Below, one piece after another: positions 16,289 through 25,747 of a DNA stretch of 64,000 nucleotides. Position numbers and translations under genes: made by a program. Origin of the DNA: an uncultured Acetatifactor sp. Lineage in GTDB: Bacteria > Bacillota > Clostridia > Lachnospirales > Lachnospiraceae. Position 1 is the first letter of the stretch. Each line of letters opens with the position of its first letter. The stretch is from positions 1 to 64,000 of the forward strand of contig CAJUQT010000003.1 in NCBI GenBank assembly GCA_910588225.1, read 5' to 3'. The notes beneath the pieces were generated by a model. The model saw only the letters and a list, made by a program, of their open reading frames with translations. It did not search any database and was not told where the DNA came from.

Positions 16289-17104
16289 TTGAAAGATAAA
16301 AAACGTATTGTGGTAAAGGTGGGAACCTCCACCCTGACACATGAATCCGGCGCGCCCAATCTGCGGCAGATGGAGAAGCTGGCCAGAATTCTGGCTGATT
16401 TGAAGGGAGCCGGACATGAGGTCATTCTTGTGTTCTCCGGTGCCATTGCGGTGGGCACATCCAGGCTGGGACTGGAGGAGCGGCCGAAAGAACTGCGGAT
16501 GAAGCAGGCGGCAGCGGCCGTGGGACAGTGCAGAATGATGCATATTTTTGACCAGTTTTTTGCGGAATATAATCAGTCCGCGGCACAGATTCTGCTGACA
16601 GGAGACGATGTGGAAATTCCTGTCAGAGAAGAGCACCTGCGGAGGACTTTTTCCACCCTTTTGGAGATGGGGGTGATTCCGGTGGTAAACGAGAACGATT
16701 CCGTTTCTTCTGCCGAGATTGAGACCGGGAGTCACAAGGTTCTGGGCGATAATGATACTCTCTCCGCCATTGTGGCAAAGCTGTGCCGGGCGGAGCTGCT
16801 GGTGCTGCTCAGTGATATTGACGGCCTGTATGATTCTGATCCGAAAGAAAATCCCGGGGCAAAGCTGCTTCATCGCGTGGAGGAACTGACACCGGAGATC
16901 TTGGAGATGGCAGGCGGGGCGGGTACCTGGCGGGGGACCGGCGGGATGGCGACAAAGCTTTCGGCAGCCGGCATTGCTATGGGGGCAGGCTGTGATATGG
17001 TAATTACAAACGGCTCCAGAATGGAAGAGCTTTACGGAATCGTGGAAGGAGAAGATATCGGTACCCGCTTTCTGGCATTTGGAGAAGGAAAGAAAATGCA
17101 ATAG
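16289..17104 (+). CDS. proB: Glutamate 5-kinase, short form, TTG start
   Basis: Amino-acid kinase that phosphorylates glutamate at the entry to proline synthesis. The N-terminal phosphate loop (VVKVGTSTLTH), the catalytic segment FSGAIAVG, the substrate region VVNENDSVSS and the nucleotide loops (FGDNDTLSA-type LGDNDTLSAIVA, GTGGMATKLSAA-type) are present. At 271 residues it stops after the kinase domain and lacks the PUA domain of the E. coli enzyme, as is common in clostridia. TTG at 16289 is the start: GGGGAGG stands six bases upstream and no ATG is available at this site. Confidence 0.95.
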   Translation: MKDKKRIVVKVGTSTLTHESGAPNLRQMEKLARILADLKGAGHEVILVFSGAIAVGTSRLGLEERPKELRMKQAAAAVGQCRMMHIFDQFFAEYNQSAAQILLTGDDVEIPVREEHLRRTFSTLLEMGVIPVVNENDSVSSAEIETGSHKVLGDNDTLSAIVAKLCRAELLVLLSDIDGLYDSDPKENPGAKLLHRVEELTPEILEMAGGAGTWRGTGGMATKLSAAGIAMGAGCDMVITNGSRMEELYGIVEGEDIGTRFLAFGEGKKMQ

Positions 17105-17271
17105 TTCAGACAGGGGACTGAACTGTTGTGAGGCAGTGTCCGGAAAGATGCGGATACTATTCGGAAGAGCTGAGGCTGTATGGCAGGCAGAGAGATGGGA
17201 GCGAAAGAGAATCAGTGCGGTTGCGGGGAAGATAACCTTCGAGGGAAAACGGAACAGGAGGAAAGCAATAT

Positions 17272-18519
17272 ATGACACGATTACAGCAGCAGGGACAGGC
17301 GGCCAGAGAGGCATCTTATACTCTGGCTACGGCGGGAACTATGAAAAAGAACGCTGCATTGATGGCCATTGCGGATATATTGGGAGAGAGGCAGCAGGAA
17401 TGGCTGGATGCCAATGCACAGGATGTGGCGGCGGCACAGGCCAACGGAATGCGGTCTGCTCTTTTGGACAGGCTGACATTAAATCCGGAGAGAATTGCGG
17501 GAATTGTGGAGGGAATTCGACAGATCATTGCGCTTCCGGACCCCATTGGCCATGTGGATAAAATGGAGACCCGGCCCAATGGTCTGATTATAGGACGCAG
17601 AAGGGTACCGCTGGGTGTGATTGCCATTATTTACGAAGCAAGGCCCAATGTAACTGCTGACGCGGCGGCTCTGTGCCTGAAGTCCGGCAATGTCTGCATT
17701 CTGCGGGGCGGAAAGGAGGCCATTCATTCCAACCGCTGTGTCACGTTACTGATGCGGGAAGCATTGGTTTCTGTGGGGCTGCCGGAGGACTGCATTTCTC
17801 TGGTTCAGGATACCAGCCGTGAGACGGCAAATGAACTGATGCATCTGGATGGCTATGTGGATGTACTGATTCCCCGGGGCGGAGCCGGATTGATACGGAC
17901 GGTAACCAGGGAAGCAAGCGTTCCGGTTATCCGTACCGGTGAGGGAATCTGTCATATCTATGTGGACAAGGAAGCGGATTTGGATATGGCCGCAGAGATT
18001 CTCTATAATGCAAAATGTTCCAGGCCGTCGGTTTGCAATGCCGTGGAATGTGTTCTGGTGCAGGCGGATGTGGCGGGAGCTTTCTGGAAAAAGGCGTTGC
18101 CTTTGCTGCAGGAGAAAAATGTGGAACTGCGGGCGGACGCCAGGGCGCAGAAGCTGCTGGGAGATTCTGCCCGGCCTGCCTCGGAGAGCGACTGGGATAC
18201 GGAATATGACGATTATATTCTGGCGGTTCGCACGGTGGATGAGCTGGAGGAGGCCATTGCTTTTATCAATGCGCATGGAACAGGACACTCGGAGAGCATT
18301 GTCACCGGGAATTATTTTAAAGCACAGCGGTTTCTGGACGCGGTGGACGCTGCGGCCGTATATGTCAACGCATCCACAAGGTTCACAGACGGCGGAGAAT
18401 TTGGACTGGGTGCGGAAATCGGCATCTCCACCCAGAAGATGCACGCCAGAGGCCCCATGGGTCTGGAGGAGCTGACCAGCAGCAAGTATGTGATATACGG
18501 CGAGGGTCAGGTCAGATAG
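17272..18519 (+). CDS. proA: Gamma-glutamyl phosphate reductase
   Basis: NADPH-dependent aldehyde dehydrogenase-fold enzyme for the second proline step. The nucleotide-binding region (VPLGVIAIIYEARPNVTADAA split by this family's conserved EARPN) and a catalytic Cys in AKCSRPSVCNAVE are visible. The C-terminus ends with the conserved ARGPMGLEELTSSKY. At 415 residues it is full length. An excellent AGGAGG precedes ATG 17272. The 167 bases between proB and proA contain no gene that I can support. Confidence 0.97.
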   Translation: MTRLQQQGQAAREASYTLATAGTMKKNAALMAIADILGERQQEWLDANAQDVAAAQANGMRSALLDRLTLNPERIAGIVEGIRQIIALPDPIGHVDKMETRPNGLIIGRRRVPLGVIAIIYEARPNVTADAAALCLKSGNVCILRGGKEAIHSNRCVTLLMREALVSVGLPEDCISLVQDTSRETANELMHLDGYVDVLIPRGGAGLIRTVTREASVPVIRTGEGICHIYVDKEADLDMAAEILYNAKCSRPSVCNAVECVLVQADVAGAFWKKALPLLQEKNVELRADARAQKLLGDSARPASESDWDTEYDDYILAVRTVDELEEAIAFINAHGTGHSESIVTGNYFKAQRFLDAVDAAAVYVNASTRFTDGGEFGLGAEIGISTQKMHARGPMGLEELTSSKYVIYGEGQVR

Positions 18520-18634
18520 GAGGCTGGAAAGCAGCCGGAGAATAGCAGAATGAGACGAGCCGGATAAGGACGGAGCCAAAGCTTTGGATAATAAGATAAG
18601 TTTTGGTAGTTCAGATAAGCGTGGGAGTGTTAAA

Positions 18635-19450
18635 ATGGAAAAGAAAGATGTTATTTTAGGATTTATCGGCACTGGTAATATGGGAGGAGCGCTGGCAAAA
18701 GCGGCTCGCCGCAGGCTGGAGGGTGGTCAGATTCTGCTGGCTAACCGTTCTCCCGAGAAAGCCTGTCTGCTGGCAGGGGAGTTGGGGGCGAAGGCGGTTG
18801 GCAGCGGAGAAGTGGCCGAACAGGCAGATTATATCTTCCTTGGGGTGAAGCCGCAGATGATGGAAGAGATGCTGAGAGAGATTGCCCCCGTATTGGCGCA
18901 GCGAAGAACTTTCTTTGTGCTGGTGACAATGGCCGCGGGGCTGACCATTGACAGAATCCGGGAAATGGCAGGTGGAAAAAAATATCCCGTTATCCGGATT
19001 ATGCCAAATACTCCCGTTTCTGTGGGAGAAGGAATGGTGCTGTATACCTGCAGCGGGAATGTGGCGGAAGAGAGCAGAGCTCTTTTCCTGGATGTCTGTG
19101 GTGAAGCAGGTCGGTTTTCCGATATTGAGGAAAAGGGAATAGATGCGGGATCCGCCGTGGCAGGCTGTGGCCCTGCCTTTGCGGATCTTTTTCTGGAGGC
19201 TATGGCGGACGGCGGCGTAGCCTGCGGGCTGCCCCGGGCCCAGGCGCTGAAATTTGCTGCCCAGATGATGGCAGGCGCCGCAAGGCTGGCACTGGAATCC
19301 GGGCAGCATCCCGGTGTGCTGAAGGACGCGGTCTGCTCTCCTGGCGGTGCTACCATTCAGGGAGTGCGAAAGCTGGAGGAGTCTGGTTTCCGAGGTGCAG
19401 TTATGAATGCGGTGATTGCCGCTTATGAGAAGACTGTGGAGATGAGATAA
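18635..19450 (+). CDS. proC: Pyrroline-5-carboxylate reductase
   Basis: Final proline enzyme, reducing P5C with NAD(P)H. The Rossmann motif IGTGNMGGAL is at residues 11-20, followed by VKPQ, the conserved RIMPNTPVSVGEG, and the C-terminal substrate/dimer region AGCGPAF and SPGGATIQGV. ATG 18635 is preferred to an upstream in-frame TTG (18584) because GGGAG stands seven bases before it and the resulting N-terminus matches the family. This completes the proBAC set. Confidence 0.96.
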   Translation: MEKKDVILGFIGTGNMGGALAKAARRRLEGGQILLANRSPEKACLLAGELGAKAVGSGEVAEQADYIFLGVKPQMMEEMLREIAPVLAQRRTFFVLVTMAAGLTIDRIREMAGGKKYPVIRIMPNTPVSVGEGMVLYTCSGNVAEESRALFLDVCGEAGRFSDIEEKGIDAGSAVAGCGPAFADLFLEAMADGGVACGLPRAQALKFAAQMMAGAARLALESGQHPGVLKDAVCSPGGATIQGVRKLEESGFRGAVMNAVIAAYEKTVEMR

Positions 19451-19469
19451 ATACAGCTCTTTTTTCCAT

Positions 19470-19547
19470 GCGCGGATCTATGCATGGAAGTTTGTGCCAA
19501 AGCAATATGTGGGGTGTGCGGCGAGTAGGGAGAAATCTTCCCTACTC
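19470..19547. repeat. Dispersed intergenic element, copy 2, with terminal hairpin
   Basis: TGCGCGGATCTATGCATGG, GAAGTTTGTGCC and a G-rich block precede a hairpin GAGTAGGGA (19523-19531) / TCCCTACTC (19539-19547) followed by GATTTGAT. The hairpin sits between convergent proC and the activase gene and may act as a bidirectional terminator. The ordered blocks match copies near 6722 and 39863. Confidence 0.6.
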
Positions 19548-19576
19548 GATTTGATATAAGATGTTGAGAATGTTTA

Positions 19577-22500
19577 TTATTCGGACAGATTTTTCTGTGC
19601 GGTGGACAGCATCAGCTTGATGCGGTTCAGCTGATTGACCTCACTGGCGCCGGGATCATAATCGATAGCCACAATGTTGGAAGCAGGATAGGCTTTCCGC
19701 AGAGCCTTGATGACACCTTTTCCCACCACATGATTGGGCAGGCATCCGAAGGGCTGTGCGCAGACGATATTCGGTACTCCTTCCTGAATCAATTCCACCA
19801 TTTCACCGGTCAGGAACCAGCCTTCCCCGGTCTGATTGCCGATGGAGACAATGGGTTCCGCAAAGGATGCGATTTCTCTGATGGGGACCGGCGGGGTAAA
19901 GTGCACGGATTTCTTAAATTCTTTTGTCATGGTTCCCCGGAGGAGGTGCTCAATAGCCCAGATTCCCAGGGAGGAGATGCGGGCCGCTTTTTTGCTCATG
20001 CCCAGCTTATCTGCTTTGTAAATCTGATTATAAAAACAGTACAGCATGAAATCCATCAAATCGGGTACCACTGCCTCTGCACCTTCCGATTCCAGCAATT
20101 CTACCAGATGATTATTCCCTGCAGGAGAGAATTTCACCAGGATTTCTCCCACAATTCCCACCCGGGGCTTTTTCACATTCAGTATCGGAATCCGGTCAAA
20201 ATCCCGGATAATTTCTCTGCACAGTTTCCGGAACTTCTGCAGGCTGATATGCTTCGCAGAGACAAATTTCTGAGCTTCGTTCACCCATTTTCTGTGTACG
20301 GCATTCACGCTGCCCGGTGCGGCTTCATAAGGACGCATCCGATAGACACAGCGCATGAAAATATCGCCGAATTCCGCGGCCATGGCCACCCGAATCAACA
20401 GGGAGGCGCTCAGATGGAATCCCGGGTTACTTTCGAGTCCGGCCAGATTCAGAGAGATAACAGGGATCTGCTCCATGCCGGCCTTTTTCAGTGCCCGGCG
20501 GATAAATCCTACATAATTGGTAGCGCGGCATCCGCCTCCTGTCTGGGTCATGGCGATTGCAGTTCTGTTCAGGTCATATTTTCCGGACAGCAGAGCTTCC
20601 ATAAGCTGTCCTACCACGAGAAGGGAAGGGTAGCAGGCATCGTTATTGACATATTTCAATCCGACATCTACGGAATGCCGATTGTCATTGCCTAATATTA
20701 CAAAATTATATCCACGGGAGCGAAAGGCCGGTTCTATGATTTCAAAATGAACAGGCGACATCTGCGGGCAGATGATGGTATAATTTTCCCGCATTTCCTC
20801 TGTAAAAGGAACTTTCTCCGAAGCTGTGGAACAGCAGACAGGGTGCTTTTGCGCTTTTTCCCGCACCCGGATGGCGGACAGCAGAGAGCGGATTCGGATT
20901 CTGGCGGCTCCCAGATTGTTCACCTCATCGATTTTCAGGCAGGTATAAATTTTCCCGGAACCGGATAAAATGTCATTCACCTGATCGGTGGTAACTGCGT
21001 CCAGGCCGCAGCCAAAAGAATTCAGCTGGATCAAATCCAGATTCTCCTGCTGTCTCACATAGCTTGCAGCGGCATAGAGCCGGGAATGATACATCCACTG
21101 GTCGGAGACAATAAGCGGTCTGTCCGGGCAGCCCAGGTGAGAGATGGAATCTTCCGTCAGCACTGCCATGTCAAAGGAGGTAATCAGCTCGGGGATGCCG
21201 TGGTTGATTTCCGGGTCTATGTGGTAGGGACGGCCTGCCAGAACGATGCCGTGCTTTCCGGTTTCTTTAAGCCAGGCGAGAACTTCTTCGCCTTTTATTT
21301 TTATGTCTTTTCGGACTTTTGCCAGTTCCTCCCAGCCTGCCGCTGCTGCCGTCCGGATCTCTGCTTCAGGCAGCTCGCAGAATTCTTCTGTCAGAGCGCT
21401 GGTCACTGTCTCCAGATCCCGGAAGGACAGAAAAGGATTGCGCAGTTTCGTCTTTCCGCTGCTGATTTCTTCCATATTGTTTTTAATATTCTCAGAATAG
21501 GAGGTGACAATGGGACAATTGTAATGGTTGCTTGCCCCCTCCACTTCATCTCTTTCATAAAAAAGAGCAGGATAAAATACAAAGTCCACATTCTGTCTGA
21601 TCAGCCATTCCACATGTCCGTGTGCCAGTTTGGCAGGATAACATTCAGATTCGCTGGGAATGGATTCTATGCCCAGCTCGTATATCTGTCGTGTGGAAAT
21701 GGGGGAGAGTATCACACGATACCCCAATCTGGTAAAGAATGTATGCCAGAAAGGATAATTTTCATACATGTTCAGAACTCTCGGAATTCCCACCACACCC
21801 CGGACAGCCTTATCTGCATCCAGAGAGGGATAGGAGAAGAGGCGTTTCAGCTTATATTCATAAAGGTTAGGGACATTGTGAGCATTTTTCTGCCCGCCGA
21901 TACCCCGTTCGCAGCGGTTACCGGAGATATACTGGCGTCCGCCGGAGAATTTGTTGATGGTGAGTCTGCAGCTGTTGGTACAGCCGCGGCATTTGGCCAT
22001 ACTGGTCTCATACTTCAGGGCGCAGAGCTTTTCATAGGAGAGCATTGTAGTTTCATAACCATTGTAAAAGCGCTCTCTGGCGATGAGAGCTGCGCCGAAG
22101 GCACCCATGATACCGGCGATATCGGGACGGATTGCCTGACAGCCGGCGATTTTCTCAAAGCTTCGCAGGACGGCATCGTTATAAAAGGTACCGCCCTGAA
22201 CTACGATTTCCTTTCCCAGCTCGGAGGCATCGGATACCTTGATTACTTTAAACAGAGCATTTTTGATGACCGAGTAGGCAAGGCCGGCGGAAATATCCGC
22301 GACGCTGGCGCCTTCTTTCTGGGCCTGCTTTACCCTTGAGTTCATGAACACGGTGCAGCGTGTGCCCAGATCAATGGGATGGGGAGCAAAAATGGCCGCA
22401 TCTGCAAAATCTTCCACACTGTAGTTCAGAGATTTCGCAAATGTCTCGATAAAAGAACCACATCCGGAGGAACATGCCTCATTTAACAGCACACTGTCTA

Positions 22501-23845
22501 CCGTATGGTCTTTGATTTTGATACATTTCATATCCTGTCCGCCGATGTCAAGGATGCAATCCACTTCCGGATTGAAGAATGCGGCGGCATAATAATGGGC
22601 CACTGTCTCCACTTCACCGTCGTCCAGCAGGAAGGCTGCCTTCATCAGGGCTTCCCCGTATCCGGTGGAACAGGAACGGACAATATGTACATCCTCCGGC
22701 AGCTGTTCGTGGATTTCCTTTAAGGAGCGGATTGCGGTCTTTAACGGACTTCCGTCATTGCCTGCGTAAAAGGAATACAGGAGGGAACCGTCTTCTCCCA
22801 CAAGTGCTATTTTAGTAGTGGTGGAACCGGCGTCAATGCCCAGGAAGGCGTTTCCGTGATAAGAGGAAAGCTCCGCCGTGTTCACCTGACTGTGACGGTG
22901 CCGTTCTTTAAAAGCATCATAATCTGCCTCACAGGCAAACAGTGGTTCCATACGTTCCACTTCGAATTCCATTTTAATCTCTGAGGACAGTCTGCGGAGC
23001 ATTTCTTCCATAGTACAGAAGACATCAGCCGCGGCGTTCAGCGCGGAACCAATGGCGGCGAAAAGATGGGAATTTGCCGTATCAATCACATGCTCGTCAT
23101 CCAGCTTCAGCGTTCTGATAAATGCGGCTTTTAATTCCGACAAAAAGTGCAGAGGCCCCCCCAGAAAGGCCACATGCCCGCGAATGGGCTTGCCGCAGGC
23201 CAAACCGGAGATGGTCTGATTGACCACAGCCTGAAAAATGGAGGCGGCAAGGTCTTCTTTGGTGGCACCTTCGTTGATAAGCGGCTGAATATCCGTTTTG
23301 GCGAAAACGCCGCACCGGGCAGCGATAGTGTACAGAGATTGATAACTTTTGGCATATTCGTTTAATCCGGAGGCATCCGTCTGAATCAGAGCGGCCATCT
23401 GGTCAATGAAAGAGCCTGTGCCGCCGGCACAGATACCGTTCATACGCTGTTCTACATTACCGCCTTCAAAATAAATAATTTTGGCATCTTCGCCGCCCAG
23501 CTCGATGGCAACGTCAGTTTTGGGGGCCATCTCCTGCAGGGCGGAGGCCACAGATATGACTTCCTGTATAAATGGAACCTTGAGACAGTTGGCCAGAGTC
23601 AGACCTCCGGAACCTGTAATCATGGGATGTAAGGTGCAATTTCCCAGCTGATGGTATGCTTTCTCCAAAAGCTGGGAGAGCGTCTCCCGGATATTGGCAT
23701 AGTGACGTTTGTAGTCACAAAACAGTATATTATGTTCTTCGTCCAGAATTGCAATTTTGACTGTGGTGGAACCGATATCAATGCCAAGACTGGCATCGCC
23801 AAGACTGGCATCGTCAGAAACTGCAGTTTTGTTTGTGAAGTCCAT
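19577..23845 (-). CDS. Two-headed acyl-CoA dehydratase activase (BadF/HgdC family)
   Basis: A 1422-residue protein of the ASKHA ATPase group that activates 2-hydroxyacyl-CoA dehydratases or related reductases by ATP-driven electron transfer. Two activase domains occur in tandem: one opens with LGIDIGSTTVKIAI (about residue 21) and one with LGIDAGSTTTKIAL (about residue 335). Each has the Cys-containing GGTGSF or SGCGSF loop expected to hold the bridging [4Fe-4S] cluster. A Cys cluster follows (KCRGCTNSC), then a DUF2229-like region (VVGIPRVLNMYENYPFW) and a long C-terminal part resembling the dehydratase subunit fold. No dehydratase genes are adjacent, so the target is unknown. AAAGGATGA precedes the ATG. 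Confidence 0.9.
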   Translation of the reverse strand: MDFTNKTAVSDDASLGDASLGIDIGSTTVKIAILDEEHNILFCDYKRHYANIRETLSQLLEKAYHQLGNCTLHPMITGSGGLTLANCLKVPFIQEVISVASALQEMAPKTDVAIELGGEDAKIIYFEGGNVEQRMNGICAGGTGSFIDQMAALIQTDASGLNEYAKSYQSLYTIAARCGVFAKTDIQPLINEGATKEDLAASIFQAVVNQTISGLACGKPIRGHVAFLGGPLHFLSELKAAFIRTLKLDDEHVIDTANSHLFAAIGSALNAAADVFCTMEEMLRRLSSEIKMEFEVERMEPLFACEADYDAFKERHRHSQVNTAELSSYHGNAFLGIDAGSTTTKIALVGEDGSLLYSFYAGNDGSPLKTAIRSLKEIHEQLPEDVHIVRSCSTGYGEALMKAAFLLDDGEVETVAHYYAAAFFNPEVDCILDIGGQDMKCIKIKDHTVDSVLLNEACSSGCGSFIETFAKSLNYSVEDFADAAIFAPHPIDLGTRCTVFMNSRVKQAQKEGASVADISAGLAYSVIKNALFKVIKVSDASELGKEIVVQGGTFYNDAVLRSFEKIAGCQAIRPDIAGIMGAFGAALIARERFYNGYETTMLSYEKLCALKYETSMAKCRGCTNSCRLTINKFSGGRQYISGNRCERGIGGQKNAHNVPNLYEYKLKRLFSYPSLDADKAVRGVVGIPRVLNMYENYPFWHTFFTRLGYRVILSPISTRQIYELGIESIPSESECYPAKLAHGHVEWLIRQNVDFVFYPALFYERDEVEGASNHYNCPIVTSYSENIKNNMEEISSGKTKLRNPFLSFRDLETVTSALTEEFCELPEAEIRTAAAAGWEELAKVRKDIKIKGEEVLAWLKETGKHGIVLAGRPYHIDPEINHGIPELITSFDMAVLTEDSISHLGCPDRPLIVSDQWMYHSRLYAAASYVRQQENLDLIQLNSFGCGLDAVTTDQVNDILSGSGKIYTCLKIDEVNNLGAARIRIRSLLSAIRVREKAQKHPVCCSTASEKVPFTEEMRENYTIICPQMSPVHFEIIEPAFRSRGYNFVILGNDNRHSVDVGLKYVNNDACYPSLLVVGQLMEALLSGKYDLNRTAIAMTQTGGGCRATNYVGFIRRALKKAGMEQIPVISLNLAGLESNPGFHLSASLLIRVAMAAEFGDIFMRCVYRMRPYEAAPGSVNAVHRKWVNEAQKFVSAKHISLQKFRKLCREIIRDFDRIPILNVKKPRVGIVGEILVKFSPAGNNHLVELLESEGAEAVVPDLMDFMLYCFYNQIYKADKLGMSKKAARISSLGIWAIEHLLRGTMTKEFKKSVHFTPPVPIREIASFAEPIVSIGNQTGEGWFLTGEMVELIQEGVPNIVCAQPFGCLPNHVVGKGVIKALRKAYPASNIVAIDYDPGASEVNQLNRIKLMLSTAQKNLSE
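23783..23812. repeat. 15-bp in-frame tandem duplication in the activase N-terminus
   Basis: GCCAAGACTGGCATC occurs twice in succession (23783-23797 and 23798-23812), adding a second Asp-Ala-Ser-Leu-Gly before the first ATPase motif. This gives the sequence DASLGDASLGIDIG. Confidence 0.9.
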
Positions 23846-23894
23846 TCAGATCATCCTTTCTAAAGGTTTAAAACAATTCATGACAACTTAAGAC

Positions 23895-23923
23895 ATTATA
23901 GTACACAGGAAGGCAAAATGCAA
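23895..23923 (-). promoter_or_regulatory. Promoter of the activase gene
   Basis: On the minus strand: TTGCAT (23918-23923), a 17-base spacer and consensus TATAAT (23895-23900), 50 bases upstream of the start codon. Confidence 0.65.
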
Positions 23924-24051
23924 ATAGTAAAAGCTGTGAAAAGTTTATAAAAAAACTGATTTTTATATAAAATAAGGAAAAGTCTGGTTTACTTATGGAA
24001 ACGGGGATGATAAAATATATGCGGGACAAAACAGATGGAGGACTGAACAAA

Positions 24052-24894
24052 ATGAGTAATTTCGAAAAAAGGTTTGGAAAATATGCGATTCAGAATATAT
24101 CGCTGATATTGATTCTATGCTATGTGGTGGGTTATGTGATTGACCTGATTAATGCCGATTTTCTCATGTATCTCACATTGAATCCCTATGCCATACTGCA
24201 CGGACAGGTCTGGAGAATCTTTACCTGGGTGATTATACCGCCGTCTTCTCTGGACATTTTTACCATCATCATGCTTCTGTTCTACTATAATATAGGAACC
24301 AGTCTGGAACATACCTGGGGAACCTACCGATATAATGTCTATCTGCTGTCCGGCATGCTGTTCACTGTACTGGGCAGCTTTATCTGGCTGGGAATACAAT
24401 ATTTCCTGGGGAGCAGAGGAATCGGCATTTATAACAATTCAAATGTGGCTTCCCAGTTTTTCAGCACATATTATATTAATATGTCTATATTCCTTGCCTT
24501 TGCGGCTACTTTCCCGGATGTGCAGGTTCTGCTGATGTTCCTGGTTCCGGTAAAAGTGAAATGGCTGGGAATTTTATATGGACTGGTACTGGCGTATGAC
24601 TTTCTGTTCTCCGGAAGTCTTGTCATCAGAATTGCCATTGCTTCTTCCCTGCTGAATTTCCTGATTTTCTTTGTCACGTCAAGGAGCCATATTCATATGA
24701 CGCCGAAGCAGATGAAGCGCAGGGTGGAATTTCGGCAGGATATCAGGCGCAATTCCAGGGTGACGAAGCATAAATGTGCCATTTGCGGTCAGACGGATGA
24801 TGATCCGACCCTGGAATTTCGTTTCTGCTCCAAATGTAACGGGAATTATGAGTACTGTCAGCAGCACCTGTTTACCCACACGCACGTGAAATAG
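24052..24894 (+). CDS. Rhomboid-like membrane protein with C-terminal zinc ribbon
   Basis: Polytopic protein with about six hydrophobic helices in the arrangement of rhomboid intramembrane proteases, including a loop like the family's L1/TM2 region (LEHTWGTYRYNVYLLSG). The GxSG serine motif expected in TM4 is not present; the corresponding stretch reads STYYINMSIFLAFAATFP. It therefore looks like a proteolytically inactive pseudorhomboid. The cytoplasmic tail carries a four-Cys cluster (CAICG ... CSKC) followed by CQQH, probably a zinc-binding ribbon. ATG 24052 is chosen for its GGAGGA nine bases upstream over ATG 23995. Client binding or membrane quality control is a guess from pseudorhomboids in general. 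Confidence 0.75.
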   Translation: MSNFEKRFGKYAIQNISLILILCYVVGYVIDLINADFLMYLTLNPYAILHGQVWRIFTWVIIPPSSLDIFTIIMLLFYYNIGTSLEHTWGTYRYNVYLLSGMLFTVLGSFIWLGIQYFLGSRGIGIYNNSNVASQFFSTYYINMSIFLAFAATFPDVQVLLMFLVPVKVKWLGILYGLVLAYDFLFSGSLVIRIAIASSLLNFLIFFVTSRSHIHMTPKQMKRRVEFRQDIRRNSRVTKHKCAICGQTDDDPTLEFRFCSKCNGNYEYCQQHLFTHTHVK

Positions 24895-24994
24895 GCGGTA
24901 ACAGGTCGATGATCTGTCTGAAACGTAATGCCCTTTGGGTGATTCATAATAGGACAGAGTATGCCATATCACGGGAACAGGAGAATGGAAGAAC

Positions 24995-25747
24995 ATGATA
25001 TCTGAAGAGAGAGTATTTGCACAGAGTCTGGAGAAGGTACGCCGGCTTGCCGGAGAACAGGGGAACTGCATCAGTGAGGAACAGGTACGGGAAGAATTTG
25101 CCGCGCTGGATTTAAGCGACGCGCAGCTTCAGATGGTATATGACTATCTGAAGAAGCATGGGGTGGGAATCGGTGAGCCGCCGGATTCGGATTCGTTCCT
25201 GACAGAGGAAGAGCGGAATTATCTGCAGGAATATCTGGATGAGATAGCGAAGATTCCAGTCTGCGGCGGCGTGGAGAGGGAGAGCTGCATTCTTTCCGCA
25301 ATGGCAGGGGATGCACAGGCGAGGCGGCGCCTGACGGAGAGTTATCTGAAAGAGGTCGCGGATATTGCAAGGCTTTACACAGGACAGGGTGTGCCGCTGG
25401 AGGATTTGATCGGAGAGGGAAATGTGGCCCTGTCTGTGGCAGTGGGAAGGCTGGGAGAAATGCAGAATGCCGCCGGGGCGCAGAAAATGCTGGTGCAGTT
25501 TATCATGGATGCCATGGAGACCTTTATTCGGGAAAATGCGGAAAATGAGAAACGGGACAGGCATATTGCGGATAAGGTAAACCGGGTGGCTGACAAAGCC
25601 AGAAAGCTTGCCGGAGAATATCACAGGAAGGTGACGCCGGAAGAACTGATGCGGGAGACAGGGCTGTCCATGAAGGTCATACAGGATGCCGTGCGGATGA
25701 GCGGATACAAAATAGAGGATATCGAGTATGCAGAAGACGGTATATGA
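24995..25747 (+). CDS. Sigma-70-like protein lacking region 4
   Basis: Parts of a housekeeping-type sigma factor can be read in order. A region 1.1-like helix set (CISEEQVREEFAALDLSDAQ, about residues 29-48) comes first. A region 1.2/2.1-2.2 stretch (ARRRLTESYLKEVADIARLY, then LEDLIGEGNVAL, about 108-145) follows. A region 3 segment (VNRVADKARKLAGEYHRKVT, then PEELMRETGLS) completes it. The aromatic region 2.3/2.4 that melts the -10 is replaced by MLVQFIMDAMETFIRENAEN, and the protein ends without region 4. It should still be able to touch core polymerase through region 2.2 but not recognise a normal promoter. It overlaps the next gene by 20 bases. Confidence 0.75.
   Translation: MISEERVFAQSLEKVRRLAGEQGNCISEEQVREEFAALDLSDAQLQMVYDYLKKHGVGIGEPPDSDSFLTEEERNYLQEYLDEIAKIPVCGGVERESCILSAMAGDAQARRRLTESYLKEVADIARLYTGQGVPLEDLIGEGNVALSVAVGRLGEMQNAAGAQKMLVQFIMDAMETFIRENAENEKRDRHIADKVNRVADKARKLAGEYHRKVTPEELMRETGLSMKVIQDAVRMSGYKIEDIEYAEDGI

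Noticed and set aside
21086..22339. Long plus-strand open frame (417 codons) inside the activase gene
   Set aside because: It is antisense to conserved activase motifs, and its composition is that of a shadow frame.
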